Made by a program: the position numbers and the translations under genes. Positions 37,396-46,095 of a DNA stretch of 64,000 nt are shown one piece after another (position 1 is the stretch's first letter; each line of letters opens with the position of its first letter). The stretch is from NCBI RefSeq assembly GCF_003606345.3, contig NZ_CP031844.2, forward strand, positions 1,843,001 to 1,907,000. The letters run 5' to 3'. The notes beneath the pieces were generated by a model. That model was not told where the DNA came from, did not search any database, and worked only from the letters and a program-made list of their open reading frames with translations. This DNA comes from Bartonella krasnovii (lineage in GTDB: Bacteria > Pseudomonadota > Alphaproteobacteria > Rhizobiales > Rhizobiaceae).

Positions 37396-37470
37396 ATGAA
37401 AAATATCATTCTTATGATTTTGATTGCAAATATCTTATCGGCTTGTGCCTTAATGCCAAAGCCAAGGTAG
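37396..37470 (+). CDS. trwH3: TrwH, VirB7-like lipoprotein, copy 3, stops early
   Basis: A 24-codon copy: [17 protein letters not shown], then CALMPKPR and TAG. As in copy 2 the downstream former coding sequence is still in frame up to trwJ4. Identical with copy 4 at protein level, as expected from the 2465-bp duplication. Confidence 0.65.
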   Translation: MKNIILMILIANILSACALMPKPR

Positions 37471-37535
37471 TCAAATGATAGAAACCGTATACCTATTAAT
37501 AAAACAATCCCAGCCGAAATTAAGCGAGGAGACAG

Positions 37536-38333
37536 ATGAAAAAGCGGTTTATTATAACAGGAATCATTGTCCTTTTGGAAATGATGAATTTGGCACATGC
37601 AGTAAATCATCGTGATATAGATGATCTAAATCCAAGATACCGGTTATTCAGATTACGTCCACAGAAAACACCTGCTCCACCTGCTGCTCCACCTGTTGTT
37701 CAACCTCCTTCTACACCTGCTGTTAAACCTACTGCTCCATCACCTTCTCTCTCTATCCCACCAGAGAAATATCTGAAAGCTATTGAGCTCTTAAAAAAGC
37801 GGCTTGCGTTAAAAAAAGAACAACTTTCAAAAACAGAAAAAGCGTATCAAACTATAACAAAGAGTCAGACAACAGGATCTACGCAAATCGATATGATTGA
37901 TTTTTTTCTCGAAGAGCCAGAATCTCTCTATAAGAAAGATCAATTTTCAAGGGAATCATATAAAAAGGTGGAGGAAAGAGAAAAGATTTCTGGGAATTTT
38001 GACGCTATGGAAAAAATTCTTTTTGCACGCTCACAACTTACATCATATCAAGATAAAACTATGGCGTTGAAAAATTTTGAAAATGTAAAAAAGCGTTTTG
38101 ACTACCTTAAAAATTTGTTAAATGAACTTCCAACAAAAAACAACTTGAAAGAGATTGCTGACCTTCGAACATATATCATTGGTGTGCTAGCTTTGATTCA
38201 AAATGAGTCTATAAAAATGCAAATGAGTACGCATTTAGGTAATGCTGAACATAAACTTATCAAATTCAAAAAACGTGAGATGAATTTGGAGTTTTTTAGC
38301 CATGAAAAAAAGGGAATGCCTACCATACGGTAA
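37536..38333 (+). CDS. trwJ4: TrwJ, VirB5-like minor pilin, copy 4
   Basis: A 265-residue copy. After the signal ([22 protein letters not shown]) comes [20 protein letters not shown] and a long proline-rich linker ([20 protein letters not shown]), then the helical domain ([33 protein letters not shown]). The C-terminus is KGMPTIR. It differs from copy 5 only in the signal peptide and one short place (KYLKAIELL versus KYLEIIELL). The proline linker is longer than in the other copies and may hold the domain away from the cell surface. Confidence 0.9.
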   Translation: MKKRFIITGIIVLLEMMNLAHAVNHRDIDDLNPRYRLFRLRPQKTPAPPAAPPVVQPPSTPAVKPTAPSPSLSIPPEKYLKAIELLKKRLALKKEQLSKTEKAYQTITKSQTTGSTQIDMIDFFLEEPESLYKKDQFSRESYKKVEEREKISGNFDAMEKILFARSQLTSYQDKTMALKNFENVKKRFDYLKNLLNELPTKNNLKEIADLRTYIIGVLALIQNESIKMQMSTHLGNAEHKLIKFKKREMNLEFFSHEKKGMPTIR

Positions 38334-38460
38334 AAACAAAAGTCAATGTACAAGATTCAGCGCGAATCTGAAATTCAGAGAGATTAAAAAATTCTATCAA
38401 AACCATAACAATCATTCAAAGCCACAATAATCATGGTGAAACCAGCTAAGTGATATGTAA

Positions 38461-39656
38461 ATGCAACTTTTCAATAAAATTGATCAGATAATAAAAACGT
38501 AGAAGCATAGACTAATTTTGGAGGTTAACAACAAACATGTGCCTCAAATAAAATTTTAACAAAATTCTTTATAACACGTGCTTTCTCTTTTAATGCAAAT
38601 AAAATCCAATATACAAGCTTCAGTGCTATTTAAATAATTCAACAGAGCATTATTGTAATTACACCCTTTGTGTCAATCGGGGTAACAATCGCTTTTATCG
38701 TCTATGGATGGCTCATCATTCGTGGCGCTATAGATATGCCTCTCTCCAGTTTTGTGAACCATTTCGTGCGTATAAGCATTATCACTTCAATAGCTTTAAC
38801 CACAGGGCTTTATCAAAGTGACATTGCAAATTTGATAACACAAATGCCCTCTGGATCATCAAAAGCACTCCTCACAAATCCACTCACTGAACAACAATTA
38901 ATGGCCTTGCTTGATAAAACAGCAGGTAATAGATTTAAATATGCAGGTCGTCTTTTCGAAGAAACCGTCTTCTTCGATGCCAATGGGACACTTTACGCTC
39001 TCTTAGGCATCATCATCTTGCTGGCAACAAGCCTCGTCGTAGCAATCGGGGGTGGGCTCGTGATACTAACAAAAGTCGCTATTGTACTGCTCGTGGGACT
39101 TGGGCCATTCTTCATTATTGCTCTACTCTGGCAACCAACCCATAAATTCTTCAAGCAATGGATAGCGCAAATCTTGAACTATACATTCCTCTTCATACTC
39201 TCGAGCAACCCTTGTTGATCGCTGCGTATGCAATCAACACATTGATTAATTTATAGAATAATTTCAGAAGATTGGTAATAAGAATAGTTTTTTACTTACA
39301 AAACTTATTTTTAATGAGAGCCTACCGCCTCTCAAACTCTCCGTACACTCACCAAAATCATGACATCAGACCTGCGTTAATGAGAGGACTAACAAACCTT
39401 AGGTTTTATGGTCAAGGAAACCATGTTTAAGCTAATGATGAATATATTCTCAAACTATTTGAGTGATATGCAGGTCGATATCGCACAAAATATAGGCTAT
39501 ATGTTTGGTGGTGCTCTCATCCTCTCCATTATATCCATTATGCTGTTACTCAAACTGTCAAACATTGCCAATTCTTTAGCAAAAGGAATCACTTTCGCTC
39601 ATCTATGGGGATTAGAAGATACAGCAAGAAGGACTTCCCGTAACAACCGCATTTAG
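38461..39656 (+). pseudogene. trwI4: TrwI copy 4, broken by truncation, chimeric junction and a 213-bp insertion
   Basis: A relic of the true 5' end (MQLFNKIDQIIKT then TAG) stands at 38461-38502. After ~50 bases, sequence copied from the trwJ3 end and trwI3 leader begins (about 38553), leading into a frame from GTG 38670 (182 codons) that stops in SSNPC. Homology resumes at 39423 (FKLMMNIFSNYLSDMQVDIA), in a separate frame from 39408 to 39656. The C-terminus is altered to LWGLEDTARRTSRNNRI rather than LWRHRD. No complete VirB6-like protein can be made. Confidence 0.88.
39201..39422. other. 213-bp (net) insertion inside trwI4
   Basis: Comparing with trwI1, nine bases (ttaacaacc) between catactc and gtgttt are replaced here by 222 bases. 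The insert begins tcgagcaaccc and ends gtcaaggaaacc. It contains a hairpin-like ttgatcgctgcgtatgcaatcaa-type palindrome (39215-39237 region), and the decamer ttaatgagag occurs twice (39311-39320 and 39378-39387). It has stops in all useful frames. I see no clear terminal inverted repeats or transposase, so its nature is unknown. Confidence 0.65.
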
Positions 39657-39860
39657 ATTCCCCCCTACGGGAAAGTGTGAGAATATCTCAATCTCACAAT
39701 AAAAAATATGGGCACTGAAATTGAGTTATTTTCATACATTTAAAAATGAAATTAAGAAAATAAAACAATTATACATTATGTGCTTTACTTTATATTTAAA
39801 ATGGCAATAATGACAGAAAATGTTAGAATATATCTAACAATAAGAAGAGTAATATTAAAA

Positions 39861-39935
39861 ATGAAAAATATCATTCTTATGATTTTGATTGCAAATATCT
39901 TATCGGCTTGTGCCTTAATGCCAAAGCCAAGGTAG
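39861..39935 (+). CDS. trwH4: TrwH, VirB7-like lipoprotein, copy 4, stops early
   Basis: Identical in protein to copy 3: lipobox LSAC, mature CALMPKPR, then TAG. Downstream former coding sequence runs in frame to the trwJ5 start. Part of the 2465-bp duplication. Confidence 0.65.
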   Translation: MKNIILMILIANILSACALMPKPR

Positions 39936-40000
39936 TCAAATGATAGAAACCGTATACCTATTAATAAAACAATCCCAGCCGAAATTAAGCGAGGAGACAG

Positions 40001-40798
40001 ATGAAAAAGCGGTTTGTTATAACAGGAATCATTATCCTTTGGGGAATGGTGAATTTAGCATATGCAGTAAATCATCGTGATATAGATGATCTAAATCCAA
40101 GATACCGGTTATTCAGATTACGTCCACAGAAAACACCTGCTCCACCTGCTGCTCCACCTGTTGTTCAACCTCCTTCTACACCTGCTGTTAAACCTACTGC
40201 TCCATCACCTTCTCTCTCTATCCCACCAGAGAAATATCTGGAAATTATTGAGCTCTTAAAAAAGCGGCTTGCGTTAAAAAAAGAACAACTTTCAAAAACA
40301 GAAAAAGCGTATCAAACTATAACAAAGAGTCAGACAACAGGATCTACGCAAATCGATATGATTGATTTTTTTCTCGAAGAGCCAGAATCTCTCTATAAGA
40401 AAGATCAATTTTCAAGGGAATCATATAAAAAGGTGGAGGAAAGAGAAAAGATTTCTGGGAATTTTGACGCTATGGAAAAAATTCTTTTTGCACGCTCACA
40501 ACTTACATCATATCAAGATAAAACTATGGCGTTGAAAAATTTTGAAAATGTAAAAAAGCGTTTTGACTACCTTAAAAATTTGTTAAATGAACTTCCAACA
40601 AAAAACAACTTGAAAGAGATTGCTGACCTTCGAACATATATCATTGGTGTGCTAGCTTTGATTCAAAATGAGTCTATAAAAATGCAAATGAGTACGCATT
40701 TAGGTAATGCTGAACATAAACTTATCAAATTCAAAAAACGTGAGATGAATTTGGAGTTTTTTAGCCATGAAAAAAAGGGAATGCCTACCATACGGTAA
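40001..40798 (+). CDS. trwJ5: TrwJ, VirB5-like minor pilin, copy 5
   Basis: A 265-residue twin of copy 4. Differences are confined to the signal peptide ([20 protein letters not shown], closer to copy 3) and KYLEIIELL, so the duplicate's 5' end has been exchanged with another trwJ by gene conversion or has drifted. The mature protein is otherwise identical, with the same proline-rich linker and KGMPTIR end. Confidence 0.9.
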   Translation: MKKRFVITGIIILWGMVNLAYAVNHRDIDDLNPRYRLFRLRPQKTPAPPAAPPVVQPPSTPAVKPTAPSPSLSIPPEKYLEIIELLKKRLALKKEQLSKTEKAYQTITKSQTTGSTQIDMIDFFLEEPESLYKKDQFSRESYKKVEEREKISGNFDAMEKILFARSQLTSYQDKTMALKNFENVKKRFDYLKNLLNELPTKNNLKEIADLRTYIIGVLALIQNESIKMQMSTHLGNAEHKLIKFKKREMNLEFFSHEKKGMPTIR

Positions 40799-40925
40799 AA
40801 ACAAAAGTCAATGTACAAGATTCAGCGCGAATCTGAAATTCAGAGAGATTAAAAAATTCTATCAAAACCATAACAATCATTCAAAGCCACAATAATCATG
40901 GTGAAACCAGCTAAGTGATATGTAA

Positions 40926-42121
40926 ATGCAACTTTTCAATAAAATTGATCAGATAATAAAAACGTAGAAGCATAGACTAATTTTGGAGGTTAACAACAAA
41001 CATGTGCCTCAAATAAAATTTTAACAAAATTCTTTATAACACGTGCTTTCTCTTTTAATGCAAATAAAATCCAATATACAAGCTTCAGTGCTATTTAAAT
41101 AATTCAACAGAGCATTATTGTAATTACACCCTTTGTGTCAATCGGGGTAACAATCGCTTTTATCGTCTATGGATGGCTCATCATTCGTGGCGCTATAGAT
41201 ATGCCTCTCTCCAGTTTTGTGAACCATTTCGTGCGTATAAGCATTATCACTTCAATAGCTTTAACCACAGGGCTTTATCAAAGTGACATTGCAAATTTGA
41301 TAACACAAATGCCCTCTGGATCATCAAAAGCACTCCTCACAAATCCACTCACTGAACAACAATTAATGGCCTTGCTTGATAAAACAGCAGGTAATAGATT
41401 TAAATATGCAGGTCGTCTTTTCGAAGAAACCGTCTTCTTCGATGCCAATGGGACACTTTACGCTCTCTTAGGCATCATCATCTTGCTGGCAACAAGCCTC
41501 GTCGTAGCAATCGGGGGTGGGCTCGTGATACTAACAAAAGTCGCTATTGTACTGCTCGTGGGACTTGGGCCATTCTTCATTATTGCTCTACTCTGGCAAC
41601 CAACCCATAAATTCTTCAAGCAATGGATAGCGCAAATCTTGAACTATACATTCCTCTTCATACTCTCGAGCAACCCTTGTTGATCGCTGCGTATGCAATC
41701 AACACATTGATTAATTTATAGAATAATTTCAGAAGATTGGTAATAAGAATAGTTTTTTACTTACAAAACTTATTTTTAATGAGAGCCTACCGCCTCTCAA
41801 ACTCTCCGTACACTCACCAAAATCATGACATCAGACCTGCGTTAATGAGAGGACTAACAAACCTTAGGTTTTATGGTCAAGGAAACCATGTTTAAGCTAA
41901 TGATGAATATATTCTCAAACTATTTGAGTGATATGCAGGTCGATATCGCACAAAATATAGGCTATATGTTTGGTGGTGCTCTCATCCTCTCCATTATATC
42001 CATTATGCTGTTACTCAAACTGTCAAACATTGCCAATTCTTTAGCAAAAGGAATCACTTTCGCTCATCTATGGGGATTAGAAGATACAGCAAGAAGGACT
42101 TCCCGTAACAACCGCATTTAG
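40926..42121 (+). pseudogene. trwI5: TrwI copy 5, broken twin of copy 4
   Basis: Exactly as copy 4 at +2465: 5' relic (MQLFNKIDQIIKT, TAG), chimeric leader, frame 41135-41683 ending SSNPC, the same 213-bp insertion (41666-41887), and a separate 3' frame 41873-42121 ending LWGLEDTARRTSRNNRI. All lesions are shared, so they predate the duplication. Confidence 0.88.
41666..41887. other. 213-bp (net) insertion inside trwI5
   Basis: Second copy of the insertion described at 39201, carried along by the 2465-bp duplication; the sequence looks the same. It is therefore not independent evidence of mobility. Confidence 0.65.
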
Positions 42122-42325
42122 ATTCCCCCCTACGGGAAAGTGTGAGAATATCTCAATCTCACAATAAAAAATATGGGCACTGAAATTGAGTTATTTTCAT
42201 ACATTTAAAAATGAAATTAAGAAAATAAAACAATTATATATTATGCGCTTTACTTTATATTCAAAATGACAATAATAACAGAAAATGTTAGAATATATCT
42301 AACAATAAGAAGAGTAATATTAAAA

Positions 42326-42469
42326 ATGAAAAATATCATTCTTATGATTTTGATTGCAAATATCTTATCGGCTTGTGCCTTAGCGCCAAAGCTCAAACAA
42401 CCAAATGATAGAAACCGGGTGCCTATTAATAAAACAATCCCTGCCGAAATTAAGCGAGGAGACAGATGA
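42326..42469 (+). CDS. trwH5: TrwH, VirB7-like lipoprotein, copy 5 (full length)
   Basis: A complete 47-residue lipoprotein: signal [17 protein letters not shown], mature [20 protein letters not shown] and the end [11 protein letters not shown]. It has CAA where copies 1-4 have TAG. Its stop overlaps the trwJ6 start (ATGA), the natural coupling of the two genes. VirB7 proteins anchor the outer-membrane core complex through VirB9. The protein is identical with copy 6. Confidence 0.88.
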   Translation: MKNIILMILIANILSACALAPKLKQPNDRNRVPINKTIPAEIKRGDR

Positions 42470-43164
42470 AAAAGCGGTTTATTATAACAGGAATCATTGT
42501 CCTTTTGACAATGCTGAATCTAACCCCATCAAATGCAAGTGAAAATCAAACACCAAGTACACATAGCTCAGATGTACTACAAGCTCAAGCGGCAAAATAT
42601 GCAGAAATTATTGAGCTATTAAAAAAACAAATTAAGTTGGAAGAAAACCAACTTTCAGAAATAGAAAAAGCTTATCAATCTATAACAAAGGATCCCAAAA
42701 CAGGATCTACGCAAATGGATATGACTAGTTTTTTTCTCCAAAATCCAGAAACACTCTATAATGATAGTCAGCTTTCAAGGAGTTCATACCAGAAGGTTTT
42801 GGAGGACGAAGGAAAAGTTTCTGGAACTTTTGACTCTATGGGTAAAGCTGTTTTCGCGCGTTTGCAATATATGTCATCTATAGATAAAGCTATCACTTTG
42901 AAAAGTTTTGAAAATGTAAAAAATCGTTTTGACTACCTTAAAAATTTATTAGATGAACTTCCAACAAAAAACGACTTGAAAAGCATTGCTGATTTGCAAA
43001 CACATATCGACGGTGCCTTAGCCTTGATCGAAAATGAATCTATAAAAATGCAAATGATTACACATCTGCGTAACGCTGAACGTAACCTTATCAAATTCAA
43101 AAGACGTGAAATAGATCTGAAGTTTTTTGACATTAAGGCGAAAAACATGCCTACCATACGATAA
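42466..43164 (+). CDS. trwJ6: TrwJ, VirB5-like minor pilin, copy 6
   Basis: A 232-residue copy, the shortest. It lacks the long proline linker: after the signal ([23 protein letters not shown]) comes [20 protein letters not shown] and then the helical domain ([33 protein letters not shown]). The C-terminal half is closest to copies 4 and 5 ([20 protein letters not shown]) and ends KNMPTIR. It may represent the form nearest to R388 TrwJ. Confidence 0.9.
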   Translation: MKKRFIITGIIVLLTMLNLTPSNASENQTPSTHSSDVLQAQAAKYAEIIELLKKQIKLEENQLSEIEKAYQSITKDPKTGSTQMDMTSFFLQNPETLYNDSQLSRSSYQKVLEDEGKVSGTFDSMGKAVFARLQYMSSIDKAITLKSFENVKNRFDYLKNLLDELPTKNDLKSIADLQTHIDGALALIENESIKMQMITHLRNAERNLIKFKRREIDLKFFDIKAKNMPTIR

Positions 43165-43346
43165 AAACAAAAGCCAATGCACAGGGTTCTGGGTTAACCT
43201 AGCAATTCAAGAGGCATAGAAATTTATCAAAACCATGATAATCGCGGTGAAAGTACTTAAGGAATGTATAAATGCCAATGAAGCCTTTAACATGGTTCTA
43301 TGTTCTAAGGTGGTAAAAAATTGACTATTCATTAAAGAGGAATACC

Positions 43347-44189
43347 ATGAACTTCGCTATGTTCACGCAACTTTTTACTAAAATTGATTACATAATAAGA
43401 ACATCTATCGTGGATATTTCAAGAACGATTGCTACAATTACACCCTTTGTATCAATAGGGGTAACAATCGCTTTTATCATCTATGGATGGCTCATCATTC
43501 GTGGCGCTATAGATATGCCTCTCTCCGGTTTTGTGAACCGTTTCATGCGTATAAGCATTATCACTTCAATAGCTTTAACCACAGGGCTTTATGGAAGTCA
43601 AATTGCAAGTTTTATATTAGGAATGCCCTCTGAATTATCAAAAGCACTCCTCACAAATCCACTCACTGATCTAGAATTAATGGACTTGCTTGATAAAACA
43701 GCAGATAATGGATTTAAATATGCAGGTCGCCTTTTCGAAGAAACCGTCTTCTTCGATGCCAATGGGACACTTTACGCTCTCTTAGGCATCATCATCTTGC
43801 TGGCAACAGGCCTCGTCGTAGCAATCGGGGGTGGGCTCGTTATACTAACAAAATTCGCTATTGCACTACTCGTGGGACTTGGGCCATTCTTCATTATTGC
43901 GCTACTCTGGCAACCAACCCATAAATTCTTCGAGCAATGGATAGCGCAGATCTTGAGCTATACATTCCTCTTCATACTCTTAACAACCGTGTTTAAACTA
44001 ATGATGAGTATCTTCTCAAACTATTTGAGTGATATGCAGGTCGATGCCACACAAAATATAGGCTATATGTTTGGTGGTGCTCTCATCCTCTCCATTATAT
44101 CCATTATGCTGTTACTCAAACTGTCAAACATTGCCAATTCTTTAGCAAAAGGAATCACTTTCGCTCATCTATGGAGACATAGAGACTAG
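43347..44189 (+). CDS. trwI6: TrwI, VirB6-like polytopic membrane protein, copy 6 (intact)
   Basis: A 280-residue intact copy. The N-terminus varies (MNFAMFTQLFTKIDYIIRTS) and there are local changes such as YGSQIASFILGMPSELSKAL, while the rest is nearly identical with copy 1 and ends FAHLWRHRD. Together with copies 1 and 2 it is one of the three TrwI genes that can still make a full VirB6-like channel protein. Confidence 0.92.
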   Translation: MNFAMFTQLFTKIDYIIRTSIVDISRTIATITPFVSIGVTIAFIIYGWLIIRGAIDMPLSGFVNRFMRISIITSIALTTGLYGSQIASFILGMPSELSKALLTNPLTDLELMDLLDKTADNGFKYAGRLFEETVFFDANGTLYALLGIIILLATGLVVAIGGGLVILTKFAIALLVGLGPFFIIALLWQPTHKFFEQWIAQILSYTFLFILLTTVFKLMMSIFSNYLSDMQVDATQNIGYMFGGALILSIISIMLLLKLSNIANSLAKGITFAHLWRHRD

Positions 44190-44433
44190 ATAATATAAAA
44201 AGTAGTGATTCTCGTAACGGATACCCCTTAATATCCACAGGACAAAACAACCAGCTATCCAATCCTACAGTAAAAAAACATTTACACTGAAATTAAGTTA
44301 TTTTCATAAATTTAAAAATGAAATTAAGAAAAGCAAAATAATTATACACTATGCACTTTACTTTATCATTAAAATTATAATAATGATAAAAAATGTTGGA
44401 CTTTATTTAATTATCAAAAAGAGTAATATTAAA

Positions 44434-44577
44434 ATGAAAAATATCATTCTTATGATTTTGATTGCAAATATCTTATCGGCTTGTGCCTTAGCGCCAAAGC
44501 TCAAACAACCAAATGATAGAAACCGGGTGCCTATTAATAAAACAATCCCTGCCGAAATTAAGCGAGGAGACAGATGA
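44434..44577 (+). CDS. trwH6: TrwH, VirB7-like lipoprotein, copy 6 (full length)
   Basis: A 47-residue lipoprotein identical with copy 5. Lipobox LSAC, then the mature 31 residues ending RGDR. Its stop overlaps the trwG start by 4 bases (ATGA). It is the copy in the ancestral position just before trwG. Confidence 0.9.
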   Translation: MKNIILMILIANILSACALAPKLKQPNDRNRVPINKTIPAEIKRGDR

Positions 44578-45275
44578 AAACAAAACAAGCAAAACCAGTG
44601 AAAGCCGAACAGCTTAGCAGTTATTATGAAGAAAGCCGCGGTCTAGAGCGGGATCTCATAAACGAATTTATAAGGTCGCGTAGAACGGCATGGCGTGTAG
44701 CAAGTGCTGTTGGTCTTTTGGGCTTATTCGGTATGATATGTGGTGTCATTGGGTTTTCTCAACCAGCGCCTACACCTTTAGTGTTACGCGTTGATAACAC
44801 AACGGGTGCTGTTGATGTTATCTCAATTATGCGTGAAAACGAAGAAAGCTATGGTGAAGTTGTAGATAGATATTGGCTCAACCAATATGTACTTAACCGC
44901 GAATCTTATGACTACGATACCATTCAACTGAACTATGACACAACAGCACTTTTAAGTGCAGCAGCGGTTCAACAAGAATATTATAAAATCTATGATGGGG
45001 AGAATGCACGAGATAAAGTGCTTTCCAACAAAGCACGTATCACAGTTAAAGTACGATCAATCCAGCCTAATGGACTAGGTCAAGCAACTGTACGTTTTAC
45101 AACTCAACAACATGACAGCAGCGGTGCCGCTACTGGACCAAAGCAGCACCAGATTGCAACAATTGGTTATACCTATGTTGGTGCGCCCATGAAGTCATCT
45201 GATCGATTGCTTAACCCCCTCGGTTTTCAAGTAACAAGTTACCGTTCTGACCCGGAAATACTGTTGAATGATTAA
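44574..45275 (+). CDS. trwG: TrwG, VirB8-like inner-membrane assembly protein
   Basis: A 233-residue bitopic protein. Cytoplasmic N-terminus of ~40 residues, one membrane helix (VASAVGLLGLFGMICGVIGF), then a periplasmic VirB8 domain (LRVDNTTGAVDVISIMRENE; YWLNQYVLNRESYDYDTIQL; conserved NPLGFQVTSYRSDPE at the end). VirB8 nucleates assembly of the secretion apparatus. The start overlaps trwH6 and the stop region overlaps a possible upstream start of trwF. Confidence 0.95.
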   Translation: MKTKQAKPVKAEQLSSYYEESRGLERDLINEFIRSRRTAWRVASAVGLLGLFGMICGVIGFSQPAPTPLVLRVDNTTGAVDVISIMRENEESYGEVVDRYWLNQYVLNRESYDYDTIQLNYDTTALLSAAAVQQEYYKIYDGENARDKVLSNKARITVKVRSIQPNGLGQATVRFTTQQHDSSGAATGPKQHQIATIGYTYVGAPMKSSDRLLNPLGFQVTSYRSDPEILLND

Positions 45276-45288
45276 GGAATTGATTGTT

Positions 45289-46095
45289 ATGAAAAAACTT
45301 GCATTCGTTGTTCTATTATCTTCATTTTCTTCTCTTTATACGGTACCTGTGCAGGCACTCAAAAGTCCATCAAATTCACAATATGATCACCGCATTCGCT
45401 ACATAACATATAACGAAGCCGATGTGGTTCAAATTGAAACAGTTCTTGGTGTAGCAACACATATCATTCTTGAAGAAGGTGAACAGTATATCACTCATGC
45501 CTTTGGCGATTCAGAAGCCTATGCCTTTGCTCATAAAGGGCGGCATATCTTTATTAAACCAAAAGCAGAACTTGCTAATACCAATCTTATCGTTGTAACT
45601 GACAAACGCAGTTACAAATTCCGACTACAGTTTCGAAATGACCGTGCGGGCTCAACCTATGAATTGGCTTTTCATTATCCCGATTCAACCGATGAAAAAT
45701 CAGAGGCAAACCTCAGACGTCTTGCAATTGAACGTGGTTTTCACCAAAGCGTAAATGGCTATAATCTCAGTTACACCATGAGCGGTCATCAAGATATTGC
45801 TCCCATCAATGCTTGGGACAATGGGCGTATTACTTACTTCAAGTTTCCTGCTAACATGGATATGCCATCGATTTATGTCGTAGATGCTGAAGGGAATGAA
45901 AGCTTAATACCACGCACCGTTATCGGTAGTTCTAATGATATTATCGCCGTCCATAAGGTTAATCCTAAATGGCTCATACGACTTGGTAAACGCGCTCTCG
46001 CTGTTTTTAATGAAGCCTATGACCCCAATGGTATACCAAACACGACAGGAACAGTATCTTCGGTGGTTTATCGCATCAATAAAGGAGGAAAATAA
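45289..46095 (+). CDS. trwF: TrwF, VirB9-like outer-membrane core component
   Basis: A ~268-residue periplasmic protein with signal peptide MKKLAFVVLLSSFSSLYTVP ending near QA, the N-terminal VirB9 domain (YDHRIRYITYNEADVVQIET; GEQYITHAFGDSEAYAFAHK) and the C-terminal beta domain (ITYFKFPANMDMPSIYVVDA). It forms the core ring with TrwE and TrwH. I chose ATG 45289, with AAGGAA 9 bases upstream and a normal signal peptide; an ATG at 45268 overlapping trwG would add seven residues. The stop overlaps the trwE start. Confidence 0.93.
   Translation: MKKLAFVVLLSSFSSLYTVPVQALKSPSNSQYDHRIRYITYNEADVVQIETVLGVATHIILEEGEQYITHAFGDSEAYAFAHKGRHIFIKPKAELANTNLIVVTDKRSYKFRLQFRNDRAGSTYELAFHYPDSTDEKSEANLRRLAIERGFHQSVNGYNLSYTMSGHQDIAPINAWDNGRITYFKFPANMDMPSIYVVDAEGNESLIPRTVIGSSNDIIAVHKVNPKWLIRLGKRALAVFNEAYDPNGIPNTTGTVSSVVYRINKGGK

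Larger units (their letters stand above)
37360..42230 (+). repeat. Tandem duplication of 2465 bp (cassettes trwH3-J4-I4 and trwH4-J5-I5)
   Basis: Genes recur at an exact offset of 2465 bases: 37396/39861, 37536/40001, 38461/40926, 38670/41135, 39408/41873, 39861/42326. The two units are nearly identical, including the intergenic remnants and the insertion inside trwI. Differences I can see are a few bases in the trwJ signal region, one site in the linker, and small changes at the outer edges. Such a long direct repeat is prone to expansion and loss by recombination. Edges are approximate. Confidence 0.9.
31133..44577 (+). repeat. Array of six trwJ-trwI-trwH cassettes
   Basis: The order J-I-H is repeated six times between trwK and trwG. 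Cassette lengths are about 2.0-2.5 kb. The spacer before each trwH (for example the gtgctttactttatattta block) and the cgaggagacagatgaaaa junction into the next gene are conserved in every unit. Function: redundancy and variation of VirB5/VirB6/VirB7-like parts, known from Bartonella trw loci. Here trwJ is intact six times, trwI three times, trwH twice. Confidence 0.92.

Noticed and set aside
37269..37610. 113-codon minus-strand frame across trwH3 and the trwJ4 start
   Set aside because: Antisense to recognisable trw genes and repeated only because the DNA is repeated.
39408..39656. 82-codon frame as an independent small gene
   Set aside because: It is the 3' end of trwI4 after the insertion; same for 41873-42121.
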